Shown: positions 10,543-19,957 of the stretch, in pieces
Layout: each line of letters starts with the position of its first letter
How positions within the stretch are numbered: the first letter of the stretch is position 1
NCBI GenBank assembly: GCA_021325025.1
Contig: JAJPHZ010000015.1
Location: 102,617 to 166,616 of the forward strand
DNA: 64,000 nt
From: Pseudomonadota bacterium
GTDB taxonomy: Bacteria > Desulfobacterota > Binatia > Binatales > Binataceae
Reading direction: 5' to 3'
Position numbers and translations under genes: made by a program
The notes under the pieces: generated by a model
Seen by the model: only the letters and a program-made list of their open reading frames with translations
What the model was told of the DNA's origin: nothing
Databases searched by the model: none

Positions 10543-10917
10543 TCAGGCTTCGGCGGCCGCCAGTATGCTCTCCGCCGCGAGGGTCAAATGCTCCAGGGAG
10601 TTGCTCTTGGTCAGGCAGGCGTCGAATCCCGCGTTCATCGCCTGCGAGAACAAGCGGTCCGAGGGCATCACGGTGAACAGAATCGCCCGGCAATGAGGCC
10701 ATCGGCCGCGCACGCTGCGCAGCACCTCCAGCCCGTCGCCCCATCCCAGAGAGTAATCCGCCACCAGCAGGTCGCAGGGCCCTTCGGCAACGGCCTCCTC
10801 AAATTCTTTCATACTGGAACCGACCACACGCAGATTCGCGTCGGGAAAAGCCTTGGTCAGAGCCCGTGTCAGGAGCAGGCGGTCGATCGGAGAATCATCC
10901 ACGACCAGGAGTCTCAC
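10543..10917 (-). CDS. Stand-alone response regulator receiver protein
   Basis: A 124-residue CheY-like receiver domain with no output domain. Visible are the acidic pair in LLVVDDSP, the phospho-acceptor Asp in LLVADYSLG, a Thr in LFTVMPS and a Lys in CLTKSNS, which complete the receiver active site. GTG start preceded by GGGAGG. No histidine kinase is adjacent, so it probably takes part in a phosphorelay or protein-protein signalling encoded elsewhere. It sits about 90 bases upstream of the P-type ATPase gene on the same strand, which leaves a shared transcript possible. Confidence 0.9.
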   Translation of the reverse strand: MRLLVVDDSPIDRLLLTRALTKAFPDANLRVVGSSMKEFEEAVAEGPCDLLVADYSLGWGDGLEVLRSVRGRWPHCRAILFTVMPSDRLFSQAMNAGFDACLTKSNSLEHLTLAAESILAAAEA

Positions 10918-10951
10918 TTAGCAACCCTCCCCAAAGGTTGATGATGCCGCT

Positions 10952-10982
10952 CGCCAATCACAGCAGCCCGTGGCGATTGGCG
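10952..10982. repeat. 8-bp inverted repeat upstream of the response regulator
   Basis: CGCCAATC (10952-10959) and GATTGGCG (10975-10982) form a perfect inverted repeat separated by 15 bases, about 35 bases upstream of the response-regulator start. The position would suit an operator, or a hairpin ending the transglycosylase transcript. There is no T-run. Short repeats of this size can occur by chance. Confidence 0.25.
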
Positions 10983-11196
10983 GCCCAAAGGCCGCACTCA
11001 AAGACCGAGCCCGGTCCGGCGTGCGCGCCTACCGCTCAAGTAAAGCCAATCGGTCCAACTTTTCGAACTTTACAGCGCCGGAAAGTCTTTGCGAATCTCT
11101 GTTCGCCGCAGGCAGTGAATCAACCCCCCAGCGTCCGCGCACCTAACAAGCCACAAAATGTTTGGTAATGCAATATCTTGAGCCAAAGCAAGAAGT

Positions 11197-13170
11197 TCAG
11201 TGGCCGGGCAAATGCTCCCACTGCGCGGCGCATTGGAGAATATCCAGCGGCTGCCCTGCTTCCAACGCCTGGTATTTCAGCCAGAACGAAACGTCGATCA
11301 GCGCGCTTTGCTTCGGCTCCGCAGCGTTGCTCCATCGATTACACGCAGCCGGTCCGCCGTTGTAGGCCGAATAGGCCGAGCGCGCCAAATCGTCCGCGCT
11401 GGCCGCGACGCCGTGACCAGCTGCAAAGCGCGCGCAGTCATGCAGGCGGCGCAGCAGGATTTGCGCGCCCGCGCCCGCGTTGTAAGCAATATCCCATTTG
11501 AGCCGCGGGATGCTGTAGAAGCCGCGCCACACGTACTCGTTGATCTGCATCAGGCCGATGTCGTGAGTCGATGACTTGAGGTAGGTGATGCGTCCGGCTT
11601 TGCGCACGAACTGACGCCAACAGCTCTCCTGCCATGCCACGCTGCGCACCAGGCGGCGCGTGGTGCGGCCGTACTGCGCCGCCAGATAGTCGTCGTCGAT
11701 TTCGCGCGACGTGCTTAAGTCCAGCAGCTGTCCGACGTCGGCCGAATACTGCGGCAGGTTGGAAGGCTGCGGGACCTTGCGGCGCAGCCGGCCGGCGACC
11801 GCGCGGATTTCCCCATCGATCGTCACGACTTGCATCGCGCCCAACGCCGGGGGCGCGAGCCATCGTCCGAGCAGCGCTACAAAATCGCCGGACAGACCGA
11901 TGGCCGAGGAGCGACCGCCATCGGCGGACGGCACCTTGTCAGGTGCGTCGTCGGGTTCGATACGCAGCGCGTCGGGAGTCGTCACCGGCGGCCGGATGTT
12001 GAACATTTTCTGCAGTTCGGGATCCTCGGCGAAACTGAAGGCCAGCGGATCGGCGCGCAGCCGCGGCGCCATAATGTGCGCCAGGGCGCGCAAATCGGCG
12101 GCCGTGATGCGCATCCCCAACGCCGGCGCCGCCTGGTCAAAAGCGATCAGCGCGTCGCCGGCCGAAATGAAGCTCAGGAACTGCAGCGTTTGATTGCCCA
12201 ACAGGCCGCGGGCCGCAGCCTTTTGAACAATCGCATCAAAACGGCTCCAGGTATAGATGAACAGCAGCCTCACTGGATCGGGGCCGCCGGCGGGCTGCGG
12301 CCGGCTCAGGACCTGCACCAGGCGATGGCGGCTATCGAGCAACAGATCGAGCAGGTCGTCGCGAAACTCCTTGTCGGCGGCCGATGCGCCCAGTTGCTTG
12401 ACTGCAAAGACCACGAACGCATCCCACTGGTCCAGCGCTTTTTCCCACGTGTCGATGTCGGCCTGGGTCAACGCTTCGCTGCGTGCCGCCACGGCCGGGG
12501 CGCGCAACCCTGACGGAAGCGCAATCCGCAGCGTGACGCGCAGCCCGCGCTCGGTCGCGACCGTCGGCGGCAGGGTCGACAGGGCGGCAAGCGCGTGGTC
12601 CAGGTCGGCGCGATATTGATCGGGTGCGCCCGCGGCGATCAACTGCGTAATCTGCGTCAGCGGAGTTTTCAGGTCGAAAGAAAACTGCTCCAGGTAGGGA
12701 ATGAAATAACCCTTGATCAGATCGAAACCGCGGCCGGCCAGCAGCGTCTTTTGGTGCTGGGAGTTGTACAGGTTGAGCTCCTGGATGCGAAATTTAACTT
12801 TCCAATCCGGGGTGACATACGGCGCGGCCACGGCCTGGGCGATGCCGCGCCAGGTGACGGCGTCAAGGCATTGGGCGCCCAACTGGGTGCCGACGTTTAA
12901 GTCGGCGTCGGACTCCAGGCGCAGCAGCGCGCCGTCGCGCGAAAAGCGGGGGTTTTCGGCGTACAGATAACGGCAGCCGGACTCCTGCCACAGGTCGGCG
13001 CGATGGCCGGGACCGTTGTACAGTTGGGCCTTGAGCGCCTCATTCAGAGTCAGGTACGGAATGGTCAGGGGAACACTAATTTGAGCCGCCCAAGCGGCCG
13101 ACCAGGCCGACACACCGACCGCCGTCGCTACCCAAAGCCCAAACACTAACCGGGCGCGACATCTTCTCAT
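11197..13170 (-). CDS. Exported lytic transglycosylase (SLT domain at C-terminus)
   Basis: A 657-residue protein with an N-terminal signal sequence (RLVFGLWVATAVGVSAWSAAWA). The first 480 residues form a family-specific region of unknown role. The C-terminal 170 residues carry the soluble lytic transglycosylase fold: SVAWQESCWRQF with the catalytic Glu, DIGLMQINEYVWRGFY, AYNAGAGAQIL and SAYNGGP. Such enzymes cleave peptidoglycan between MurNAc and GlcNAc, forming 1,6-anhydro products, in the periplasm. The Arg and Phe after the catalytic ES are typical. ATG start. It may share a transcript with the debranching-type enzyme upstream, 72 bases away. Confidence 0.9.
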   Translation of the reverse strand: MRRCRARLVFGLWVATAVGVSAWSAAWAAQISVPLTIPYLTLNEALKAQLYNGPGHRADLWQESGCRYLYAENPRFSRDGALLRLESDADLNVGTQLGAQCLDAVTWRGIAQAVAAPYVTPDWKVKFRIQELNLYNSQHQKTLLAGRGFDLIKGYFIPYLEQFSFDLKTPLTQITQLIAAGAPDQYRADLDHALAALSTLPPTVATERGLRVTLRIALPSGLRAPAVAARSEALTQADIDTWEKALDQWDAFVVFAVKQLGASAADKEFRDDLLDLLLDSRHRLVQVLSRPQPAGGPDPVRLLFIYTWSRFDAIVQKAAARGLLGNQTLQFLSFISAGDALIAFDQAAPALGMRITAADLRALAHIMAPRLRADPLAFSFAEDPELQKMFNIRPPVTTPDALRIEPDDAPDKVPSADGGRSSAIGLSGDFVALLGRWLAPPALGAMQVVTIDGEIRAVAGRLRRKVPQPSNLPQYSADVGQLLDLSTSREIDDDYLAAQYGRTTRRLVRSVAWQESCWRQFVRKAGRITYLKSSTHDIGLMQINEYVWRGFYSIPRLKWDIAYNAGAGAQILLRRLHDCARFAAGHGVAASADDLARSAYSAYNGGPAACNRWSNAAEPKQSALIDVSFWLKYQALEAGQPLDILQCAAQWEHLPGH

Positions 13171-13242
13171 CTGCCATCCAAGCTAGCGCTTTGTGCAGGG
13201 CAATCACAACGCAATTGCGCGACGGCGCGCACGATGGGCGCC

Positions 13243-15474
13243 CTATCTGATCTCCACCGTAACCGGGCCGCGCTTGCCGAGGATTTCGATCGCCGGCACT
13301 TCCGGAGTGCGGCGCACCAGGAGTGAGACCGCCCCGCCGCCCACCTTGAGATTTTCGATTTTAATCCAGTCCAGCCAGCTTGGCATTGCCGGAGCATCAA
13401 TCACCAGCTTGCGGTCGAAGCCGTTTACCTCGATTCCCAGCATCGCCTGCAGAAACATGAAGATGCTGGCCGCGGACCAGGCCTGCGGATGGCAGGCCAC
13501 GGGATAAGGAACCGGCCCCATCCGCTCATCGCGCGTAAATCCGCAGAAAAGCTCGGGCAGACTGCCACTGTTGAGATACAACGACGCGTCGAGCAAGCCT
13601 TCGAGCATCCGCATGACACCCGTGGACTGACCGACGCGGGCCAGACCGGCGGCGGCCAGGGCGTTATCGTGCGGCCACACCGAACCGTTGTGATAGCTCA
13701 TTGGGTTGTAGCGCCGCTCCTGGGAACTTAGCGTCCGCAGGCCCCATCCGCTGAACATTTCATCGCTCATCAAACGCTCGGCAAGCGCCGCTCCGTGCTC
13801 GGAGTCCACAATCCCTGCGGCCAGGCAATGAGCGGCATTGGACGACATCACGCGGCAGGGAGATTTGTCACCGTCAAGCGCCAGTGCAATCGTCCGTTCA
13901 TGGTCGAGCCAGAAGTCGCGCAAAAAAGCCGACTTAAGGGCGGCCGCTCGCTCGCGCAGGGAGTCGGCCACGGCTTGGCGGCCCAGCCGTCTGGCCACCT
14001 GCGCAACCGACGTGTAGGCGGCATAGACGTAGCCCTGGACCTCGCACAGTGCGATGGGCGGCCGCGCCAGGTCGCCATCCGCGTGTGAGATGGCATCAAA
14101 GGAATCCTTCCATCCCTGGTTGGCGAGGCCGCGCGGGGTCTCGCGCAGGTATTCGACAAACAGATCGCTGTCGCGGTCGCCCCATTGGACGATCCAGTCA
14201 AGGGCCAGTTCGGCGTGCTTCCACAAGTCATCGGCCAGTTGCAGGTCGCCGGTGGTCGCCACGTAACGCCCCAGCAGCCAAAGGAACAGCGGGGTGGCGT
14301 CGACGCTGCCATAGTAGCGGCCGAAGGGCACTTCGCCGGTCGCCGCCATTTCGCCACCGCGAATCTCGTGCACAATCTTGCCCGGCTGTTCGTCGCGCCG
14401 GTCATTGACTTCCGAACCTTGGAGGCTGGCCAGCGTCTTGAGCGTGCCGGCCGCAATCGCGGGGTTAAAGGGCAGCGTATACAAGGCGGTCAGGATACTG
14501 TCGCGGCCAAAGAGCGTGGCAAACCACGGAATTCCCGCCATCAGAAACGTGCCTTCAGGTGAGTAGCGGATAATCGAGGTCAAATCGGCTACCGAATGGC
14601 GCAGCAGAAGATTCATCGATTCGGCGCTGGTGGTGATTCTGCTCCATCCGGCGTCCAGTTGCGCGATCTCTGCGCGACGTCGCGCCAGCGCCTCTTCAAA
14701 GCGGGCCGGATGGGCAGGGCGTGCGGTTGATTTTTCGCATCCGCCGCTGATGCGTACTTGCAACTCTTTCTGCTCATCGGGTTTGAGCGTGAGGCGAAAC
14801 GACGCGCGCCCCGACTCCAGCGCCGCCGGTTGCGGCTCGAAAACAAGCTCGGTAAACCGTTGCGCTCCATCCAGCCCTCGGTAGGAGAATCGCACCCGGC
14901 CGGCATCCACCTCGACTGGCAGGTAGGTGCCGCGGCGGACTCGCCGTAGTCCGCGGACCTCAAAAAGGTCGGCGAAATCAACCTCGAACAGAAAATCCAT
15001 CGGCACTTCGATCTGCAGCGGCGCGTAGTTGCGGACCATCAGCTTGTGAAAGAGCGCCGCTCCGGCGATCACCCAGTTGCGCTCGATCTGGATCGAGTTG
15101 CGCGGCAGCCGGATATCGTCACCCTGGAAGGTCAGATCGGGATTGCTTAAATTGACCCGCAATTGCGCATTTTCACGGCTTGTATAGGAATTGAGATAAT
15201 AGGGCACTTCGCCGGCGACCTTCAGCTCAAAACGGCTGAGATAGCGGGTGTCGCGATGGAAAAACCCCAGCGGTTCCAGCGGCGACTGCAAGATGTCGCC
15301 GCCGACTTCGAAGACTGCAAAGCTCTCGCCGTCGACCAAAACGCGCGTGGAGCGCCGCGAGGTCAACGAGGAGGCGAGAATATAGAAGTCCGAGCCGACC
15401 TTTATTACGGTTTGAGTTTCCTGCTGGGGTTCACGCCGTTTCAAGGCCCGGGTGCCATCGCTGTGCTGCTTCAT
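13243..15474 (-). CDS. Amylo-alpha-1,6-glucosidase / glycogen-debranching-type enzyme
   Basis: About 743 residues from ATG 15474. The N-terminal 330 residues match the beta-rich domain found at the start of bacterial debranching-type glucosidases (FFHRDTRYLSRFELKVAG). The rest is an (alpha/alpha)6 barrel with FATLFGRDSILTALYTLPFN, LANQGWKDSFDAISHADG and NPMSYHNGSVWPHDNALAA, all recurring in amylo-alpha-1,6-glucosidase family proteins (GH63-like clan). It probably hydrolyses alpha-glucosidic bonds in glycogen, trehalose or related storage sugars. No signal peptide, so cytoplasmic. No glycogen gene is adjacent, so the substrate is open. Confidence 0.88.
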   Translation of the reverse strand: MKQHSDGTRALKRREPQQETQTVIKVGSDFYILASSLTSRRSTRVLVDGESFAVFEVGGDILQSPLEPLGFFHRDTRYLSRFELKVAGEVPYYLNSYTSRENAQLRVNLSNPDLTFQGDDIRLPRNSIQIERNWVIAGAALFHKLMVRNYAPLQIEVPMDFLFEVDFADLFEVRGLRRVRRGTYLPVEVDAGRVRFSYRGLDGAQRFTELVFEPQPAALESGRASFRLTLKPDEQKELQVRISGGCEKSTARPAHPARFEEALARRRAEIAQLDAGWSRITTSAESMNLLLRHSVADLTSIIRYSPEGTFLMAGIPWFATLFGRDSILTALYTLPFNPAIAAGTLKTLASLQGSEVNDRRDEQPGKIVHEIRGGEMAATGEVPFGRYYGSVDATPLFLWLLGRYVATTGDLQLADDLWKHAELALDWIVQWGDRDSDLFVEYLRETPRGLANQGWKDSFDAISHADGDLARPPIALCEVQGYVYAAYTSVAQVARRLGRQAVADSLRERAAALKSAFLRDFWLDHERTIALALDGDKSPCRVMSSNAAHCLAAGIVDSEHGAALAERLMSDEMFSGWGLRTLSSQERRYNPMSYHNGSVWPHDNALAAAGLARVGQSTGVMRMLEGLLDASLYLNSGSLPELFCGFTRDERMGPVPYPVACHPQAWSAASIFMFLQAMLGIEVNGFDRKLVIDAPAMPSWLDWIKIENLKVGGGAVSLLVRRTPEVPAIEILGKRGPVTVEIR

Positions 15475-15643
15475 CCGCAACCGCCCCGATCATTCCATCG
15501 GCCGCTCGCCGGCGCATGATCGCGCCAGCCCGCCGCCCGATGGTTTCTATACCAATAGCCTACGACGGGCTTCAGGTCATTGGTAGTACATTGCCTGGAC
15601 GCGCCTTTGCCTGCGGCTGGTCTTGTACGAGCCGGGGACGGCT

Positions 15644-16582
15644 TCACTGATGGACGATCAGGTCGGCCAGCGACTGCTCACAATGCAGGCGCTTGATCGC
15701 CTCGGCCAGCAGCGGCGCGATGCTGGCGACCTCGATGGGCAGAGCGGGATGGGCGGCCGCGGCCACGCTGTCGGAAAAGACCAGGCGCTTGAGCGGCACG
15801 CCGCCCAGGCGCTCGATCGCTTCGCCAACCAGCAATGCATGTGTGGCTACGACGCACGCGGGCGGCACAGCTCCGGCGTCAAGCAGGGCGCGAATCGCCG
15901 CTGCCACGGTGCCCGCGGTGCTGACCATGTCATCGACGATCACCGGAACACGCCCTGCTACCTCGCCGACGATCCCGTGCACCTCCACTTCCCGCCCCGA
16001 CAGCCGCGTCTTGTGCACCACCGCCATCGGTTGGCCCAGCGCCCGTGCGTAGCGCTCCGCCAGCTTGACGCCGCCCAAATCGGGCGACACGACAACACAA
16101 TCCGCACCGAGCAATGGCGCAGCCGTCCTGGCCAGGATGGGAACGGCAGTCAGATGCTCCAGCGGGATACTCATGAAGCCTTCCAATTCGGGCGTGTGCA
16201 GGTCCACCGCCACGACGTGGGCGATGTGAGCGGCGGCGAACAGGTCAGACGTGATGCGCGCGCCCACCGGCTCACGCCCTTTGCCGCGGCGGTCCTGGCG
16301 CGCGTAGCCGAAATAGGGAACGATGGCCGTGATGCGGCGCGCGCCCGCCCGATGGCACGCGTCGGCCAAAAACAGCAACTCCATCAGATGCGCATCGGCG
16401 GGCGGCGACGTGGACTGGATCAGGTAGACATCGTGTCCGCGTACGCTTTGCTGGATCTCGACGTGCAGTTCACTGTCGGGAAAGCGCGCGAGCACCCGTT
16501 GGCCCAGCGGTACGCCAACCTCAGCGGCGATCGCTTCCGCCAGCGGCTGATTGGCCCCACCCGAGAAAATCACGATAGCCAT
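15644..16582 (-). CDS. prs: Ribose-phosphate pyrophosphokinase (PRPP synthase)
   Basis: A 312-residue protein. It makes phosphoribosyl pyrophosphate from ribose 5-phosphate and ATP, feeding purine, pyrimidine, His and Trp synthesis. Key motifs: VYLIQSTSPPADAHLMELL, PYFGYARQDRR, VAVDLHTPELEGF, VVSPDLGGVKLAERYA, and the PRPP loop VPVIVDDMVSTAGTVAAA. Length is that of class I enzymes. ATG start. It follows the HELTH-motif protein by 33 bases on the same strand, so the two may be co-transcribed, although no functional link is apparent. PRPP users pyrE and purE occur elsewhere in the window. Confidence 0.95.
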   Translation of the reverse strand: MAIVIFSGGANQPLAEAIAAEVGVPLGQRVLARFPDSELHVEIQQSVRGHDVYLIQSTSPPADAHLMELLFLADACHRAGARRITAIVPYFGYARQDRRGKGREPVGARITSDLFAAAHIAHVVAVDLHTPELEGFMSIPLEHLTAVPILARTAAPLLGADCVVVSPDLGGVKLAERYARALGQPMAVVHKTRLSGREVEVHGIVGEVAGRVPVIVDDMVSTAGTVAAAIRALLDAGAVPPACVVATHALLVGEAIERLGGVPLKRLVFSDSVAAAAHPALPIEVASIAPLLAEAIKRLHCEQSLADLIVHQ

Positions 16583-16615
16583 GCAGCCCAGCTTAGTCTT
16601 GAAGGTTGCAAAGCG

Positions 16616-17968
16616 CTAATTGGCCGCTCCAATGATCGTCTGCTGCCAGACCTGGGAGGCAAGTTCGGGATGTTGCCGCAGGCCGTTGCCGACTACGCAC
16701 AGCACCGCGTTGCCGCGATACTCCACCCGATGCGCCGTCGCAGGGCCGTGCAGCCGGTCCAGGATCGAAGAATAGACAGCCGCGAACTGAGCTGCACCGG
16801 CCGCATCGCCGAATACCACCATCCATACCACGGTTACCGCGCCGCCCTGCTTGAGAATCGCCATCCGGTCGCCGGCCCATCGTTGGGCCAGGCTAAGATA
16901 GCCGGAGTTGGCGGCAAGATTGCGCTCGAGGATGACGCTCAGCAGCAACTCGCCGTAGCTATCGGTGTGAATCAGCGCCGCCGCGGGCAGCGCGGCCTGA
17001 TATCCGGCAAGTTTGATTTCGACCGGCAATCGATGCAAATCGAAATACAGCCGCGGATCGATTATCTGCGCGGTCGACACCGGCGGGTTGCGGTAGAGCG
17101 CATCCACCGCCCGCCATCCGCCGCGCCGATAAGCCTCGGCTACGAACTTGATTCCCTGGGTGTGGGTGAAGATCTTGGGCACCGCCAGACCCGCAGGAAC
17201 CTCGTAGTCGTGTGCCCCCGCCGTCATCCGCCGCGTCCAGCCGTCAAGGTTGGCAACGAACCGGTTGACAACGGACACATCGATGCGATCGGCGGTATAG
17301 GCGACGGCGGCCAGCGTCGCGTCGCCTTCGATCACCGAGTCGAAGGCGGTTGCCCGATCTTCTTCGTCTTTCAGTTTTTCGTGCCAGCCTTCCAGATCGA
17401 AGTGTTGATCCTGCAAGGCGTGAGTTAGTTCATGCGCCAGGCTGTTGCCCAAGGGTCCATTTTCATTGGCCAGCCACGATATATCGATCGTGGCATGAGA
17501 TGAGTCCCAGCCGCGTCCGATCAGCACGATTTCCTTGAGATGCTCCGAATAGACGCCGCCGAATTGCGTAACGACCTGCTTCATTATCGCCGATTCCAGA
17601 TCAAAGCGCGGCGGAAATAAGCCGAGCACCGAACCGGCCATCCCGTCCGCCCGCAGCCGCTCGTCGCTGTAATCGCGTTTGAGGTCGTGCTCGATTATCT
17701 GTTGGGCCTCCTGCGCCTTGAGGGCCACGACCGGAACCGGCCTCTTAAAGGCCAGCCCGCGCAGGCGCTCAAGACGGGCATTGTCAAACTGCGCCCCGGC
17801 CACTTGCGCCGCGCAATCCGCAGCGCCCATCGTTGCCGTGAGAGCGAGCAGCAACGAGGCGATAAGGAAGACTCGCCTAACAGTGGCAAATCGAACCCGG
17901 CCTTTCGCCTCAGCCGGAATAGATTTCAAGTAGCCCCCGCTTTGCCGTCCGAATAGAGCGCAGACCAT
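16616..17968 (-). CDS. Exported protein with zinc-metallopeptidase-like HELTH motif
   Basis: About 450 residues. A hydrophobic segment (RVFLIASLLLALTATMGAAD) near residue 33 acts as signal peptide. The start may therefore be the TTG at 17929 rather than the ATG at 17968. The centre has GNSLAHELTHALQDQHFDLE, a HExxH-like helix in which the Glu is followed by Leu-Thr-His (H-E-L-T-H). A later VIEGDATLAAVA could supply the third zinc ligand Glu, as in gluzincin-type peptidases. I infer a periplasmic metallopeptidase or a degenerate relative. No named family is certain. It lies just upstream of prs. Confidence 0.65.
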   Translation of the reverse strand: MVCALFGRQSGGYLKSIPAEAKGRVRFATVRRVFLIASLLLALTATMGAADCAAQVAGAQFDNARLERLRGLAFKRPVPVVALKAQEAQQIIEHDLKRDYSDERLRADGMAGSVLGLFPPRFDLESAIMKQVVTQFGGVYSEHLKEIVLIGRGWDSSHATIDISWLANENGPLGNSLAHELTHALQDQHFDLEGWHEKLKDEEDRATAFDSVIEGDATLAAVAYTADRIDVSVVNRFVANLDGWTRRMTAGAHDYEVPAGLAVPKIFTHTQGIKFVAEAYRRGGWRAVDALYRNPPVSTAQIIDPRLYFDLHRLPVEIKLAGYQAALPAAALIHTDSYGELLLSVILERNLAANSGYLSLAQRWAGDRMAILKQGGAVTVVWMVVFGDAAGAAQFAAVYSSILDRLHGPATAHRVEYRGNAVLCVVGNGLRQHPELASQVWQQTIIGAAN

Positions 17969-18326
17969 TACTCCGTTTTAGAGCAACACAGGCGCAGGCA
18001 AGTCAATGCTTAGCAAATTTTTCGAGATGCATTAGGTGAGGCCCATCGCCCTGCATTGTCGTGCGGCCCGCGGTGCCTGCCGCAAACGGGCAAGTATCAT
18101 GTCGTGCAACTGTGTTCTTCAGCGGTGGCGCGAGCGAGGACGCTCGCGTCATTGGCGGGCAGGTCCGCCCGCCCCACTATTCGGCCGCCCCCCGGCCCAG
18201 CGCTGCTCAGTCAGCTTTTGGTGGGGCCAAGGGCTCCTGCGGCACCATCGGAAAAAGCGCCTGCGCGACGAAGTTCGACCGAAAAATTCCGGATCTTTTC
18301 GGGAGGGTTCGGAAGCTTGAAACCGC
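17969..18326. other. Intergenic region with two hairpins, no gene
   Basis: These 358 bases lie between rpsU and the HELTH-motif gene, both on the minus strand. No open frame here has protein-like composition. The only structure is the hairpin pair at 18129-18173, annotated separately. The segment must hold the end of the rpsU transcript and the promoter of the downstream gene. No clear promoter was picked out. Confidence 0.5.
18129..18173. repeat. Two adjacent perfect hairpins (possible rpsU terminator or REP-like element)
   Basis: Hairpin one has an 8-bp stem (18129-18136 with 18141-18148) and an AGGA loop. Hairpin two has a 7-bp stem (18154-18160 with 18167-18173) and a 6-base loop. They are 5 bases apart, all in non-coding DNA about 150 bases beyond the end of rpsU. 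They may end the rpsU transcript or be an interspersed palindromic element. There is no T-tract and no second copy of the doublet was seen in this window. Confidence 0.45.
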
Positions 18327-18524
18327 CTACATCGCCGAGGCGCGACGGCGGCGTTGCTCTTTGCGGCGGCGGCGTTGGGCTTCGGAGCGCTTGCGTTTGC
18401 GGCGGACGCTGGGCTTTTCGTAAAAGGCCCTTTTCTTCATCTCCTTGAACACGCCTTCCTTGGCGAGTTTTCGTTTGAGCACACGCATCGCCTGGTCCAA
18501 GGAGCCTTCGACTCTTATCTCCAT
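18327..18524 (-). CDS. rpsU: 30S ribosomal protein S21
   Basis: A 65-residue basic protein starting MEIRVEGSLDQAMRVLKRKL, followed by AYEKP-like FYEKPSVRRKRKRSEA and an Arg-rich tail, which is unmistakable bS21. S21 sits on the small subunit near the anti-Shine-Dalgarno sequence and helps initiation. GGGAGG lies a few bases before the ATG. It stands alone here, without dnaG or rpoD neighbours, with its own probable promoter just upstream. Confidence 0.95.
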   Translation of the reverse strand: MEIRVEGSLDQAMRVLKRKLAKEGVFKEMKKRAFYEKPSVRRKRKRSEAQRRRRKEQRRRRASAM

Positions 18525-18557
18525 TTACCCTCCCGTCGTCCGCAGTTGAGACTTGTA

Positions 18558-18587
18558 AACATAAGTCCGCCGCGCTGCCTGTGTCAA
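18558..18587 (-). promoter_or_regulatory. Probable sigma70-type promoter of rpsU
   Basis: On the minus strand a perfect TTGACA (18582-18587) is followed after 18 bases by TATGTT (18558-18563), four of six matches to TATAAT. The start codon of rpsU lies about 35 bases downstream, leaving room for a short leader containing the GGGAGG site. Confidence 0.5.
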
Positions 18588-18670
18588 TCAACCAAATGAC
18601 TACGCGCCGCGATGACCCGGCAAGATTGCGTTGAATGCGCTCCTACGGCGGGCCGCAGGCCAGGAGCAGT

Positions 18671-19957
18671 TCACGCGCCGCCGATGGGCGTGAACTCCAG
18701 GTGCAGCGCCGCCAGTCCCCGCAGCACGTAGGTCGGCGTGTACTGGAAGCGCCGCGCGGCAGCGGGGCCGTGCTCGGCCTCGGACAGACGGATGTCGCGC
18801 ATGCGGTCGAGAATCCGCTCCAGGCTCACCCGGGCCTCGGCCCGCGCCAGCGGTCCGCCCGGGCAGGCGTGGGCGCCGCGTCCAAAGGCGATGTGCTCGT
18901 TTGCATTGGGCCGATCGATGCGGAACTCGGCGGGGTTCTCAAACCGGCGCGGGTCGCGGTTGGCGGCGCCGTTGAGGATCATCACCGTAGTGCCCGCGGG
19001 AATCTCGACGCCGCCAACCCGGGTGGTGCGCAGGGCCAAACGGCAATCGGTCTTGACCGGGCTTTCGATGCGCAGCGTCTCGTCGATGAAGTTCGACATC
19101 AGAGTGCGATTGTCGCGCAGCGTCCGCTGGAGGTCGGGTCGCTCGGCGAGGATTTTGAGGGCGGAGGCCAGCAAGCGGGCGGTGGTCTCTTGTCCGGCGG
19201 CAAACAGGAAAGTGGCCGTGCGCACCACGTGAACGACATCGGGCGTGGAGCCGTCGGGGAACTTGGCCAGGGCAAGCTCGGTGAGGACGTCGTTGCGCGG
19301 TTCCCGGCGGCGGTCCTCGATGTAGGCGGTGAACCAACTGTCGAGAAACGCCAACGAGTTCAGGTTCGAGAACCGCTCGTCGTCGCGCTGGCGGATTGTG
19401 CCGGGCGGCGGATTGAGCCCCAGGCGGACGCGGAACAGGCGATGGTCCTCTTCGGGGACTCCCAGCAGGTCGGCGATGACCTGTACTGCGAACGGTTGCG
19501 AGTAGTCGTTGATGAACTCGCATCTTCCGTTGGCGATGAATTCGTCGAGCTGGCGGTCGGCCAGCCGCCACATGAACTCCTCGTTCTCGCGCAGCCGCCG
19601 GGGCGTGAGCAGGTGCATCAACAGGGCGCGCTGGTTGGTATGCTCCGGCGGGTCCATCGTCACCATGTGCTCGTTCATGGGCAGCCGGCTGCGGTAGCTG
19701 CTGACGAGGTCCCGGATGTCGTCACCCGCCGACTGCACCGGCAATCCGTGGAAGGGCCCGATGACCGAGTTGCAGGAGGAGAAAGTCTCGCTGTCGCGGT
19801 AGATCGCGACCGCTTCGTCGTACCCGGTGACCGCGATCACGCCATTGCGCGGCTCGCGCGCCACCGGCCCCTTCGAGCGCAGGTATTCGAAGTAGGGATA
19901 TGGGTCCCCGATGAGGGACGGATCGGTGAAGAAATCAATTGAGTCGAACTTGCTCAC
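18671..19957 (-). CDS. Cytochrome P450
   Basis: A 428-residue soluble bacterial P450 from a GTG start with a GAGGGGG ribosome-binding site. Motifs: I-helix FLFAAGQETTARLL (oxygen-activating AGxET), K-helix DETLRIESP (ExxR), and heme-binding FGRGAHACPGGPLARAE with the axial Cys. It inserts one oxygen atom into a substrate using electrons from a ferredoxin partner, which is not encoded nearby. It is divergent from the double CoA-transferase gene 226 bases away. That context suggests catabolism of a hydrophobic compound such as a steroid or terpenoid, but the substrate cannot be read. Confidence 0.93.
   Translation of the reverse strand: MSKFDSIDFFTDPSLIGDPYPYFEYLRSKGPVAREPRNGVIAVTGYDEAVAIYRDSETFSSCNSVIGPFHGLPVQSAGDDIRDLVSSYRSRLPMNEHMVTMDPPEHTNQRALLMHLLTPRRLRENEEFMWRLADRQLDEFIANGRCEFINDYSQPFAVQVIADLLGVPEEDHRLFRVRLGLNPPPGTIRQRDDERFSNLNSLAFLDSWFTAYIEDRRREPRNDVLTELALAKFPDGSTPDVVHVVRTATFLFAAGQETTARLLASALKILAERPDLQRTLRDNRTLMSNFIDETLRIESPVKTDCRLALRTTRVGGVEIPAGTTVMILNGAANRDPRRFENPAEFRIDRPNANEHIAFGRGAHACPGGPLARAEARVSLERILDRMRDIRLSEAEHGPAAARRFQYTPTYVLRGLAALHLEFTPIGGA

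Noticed and set aside
15623..17428. A 601-residue plus-strand frame across prs and the HELTH-motif gene
   Set aside because: Antisense to two genes with clear minus-strand motifs; its composition (His, Arg and Gln-rich) is typical of antisense frames in GC-rich DNA.
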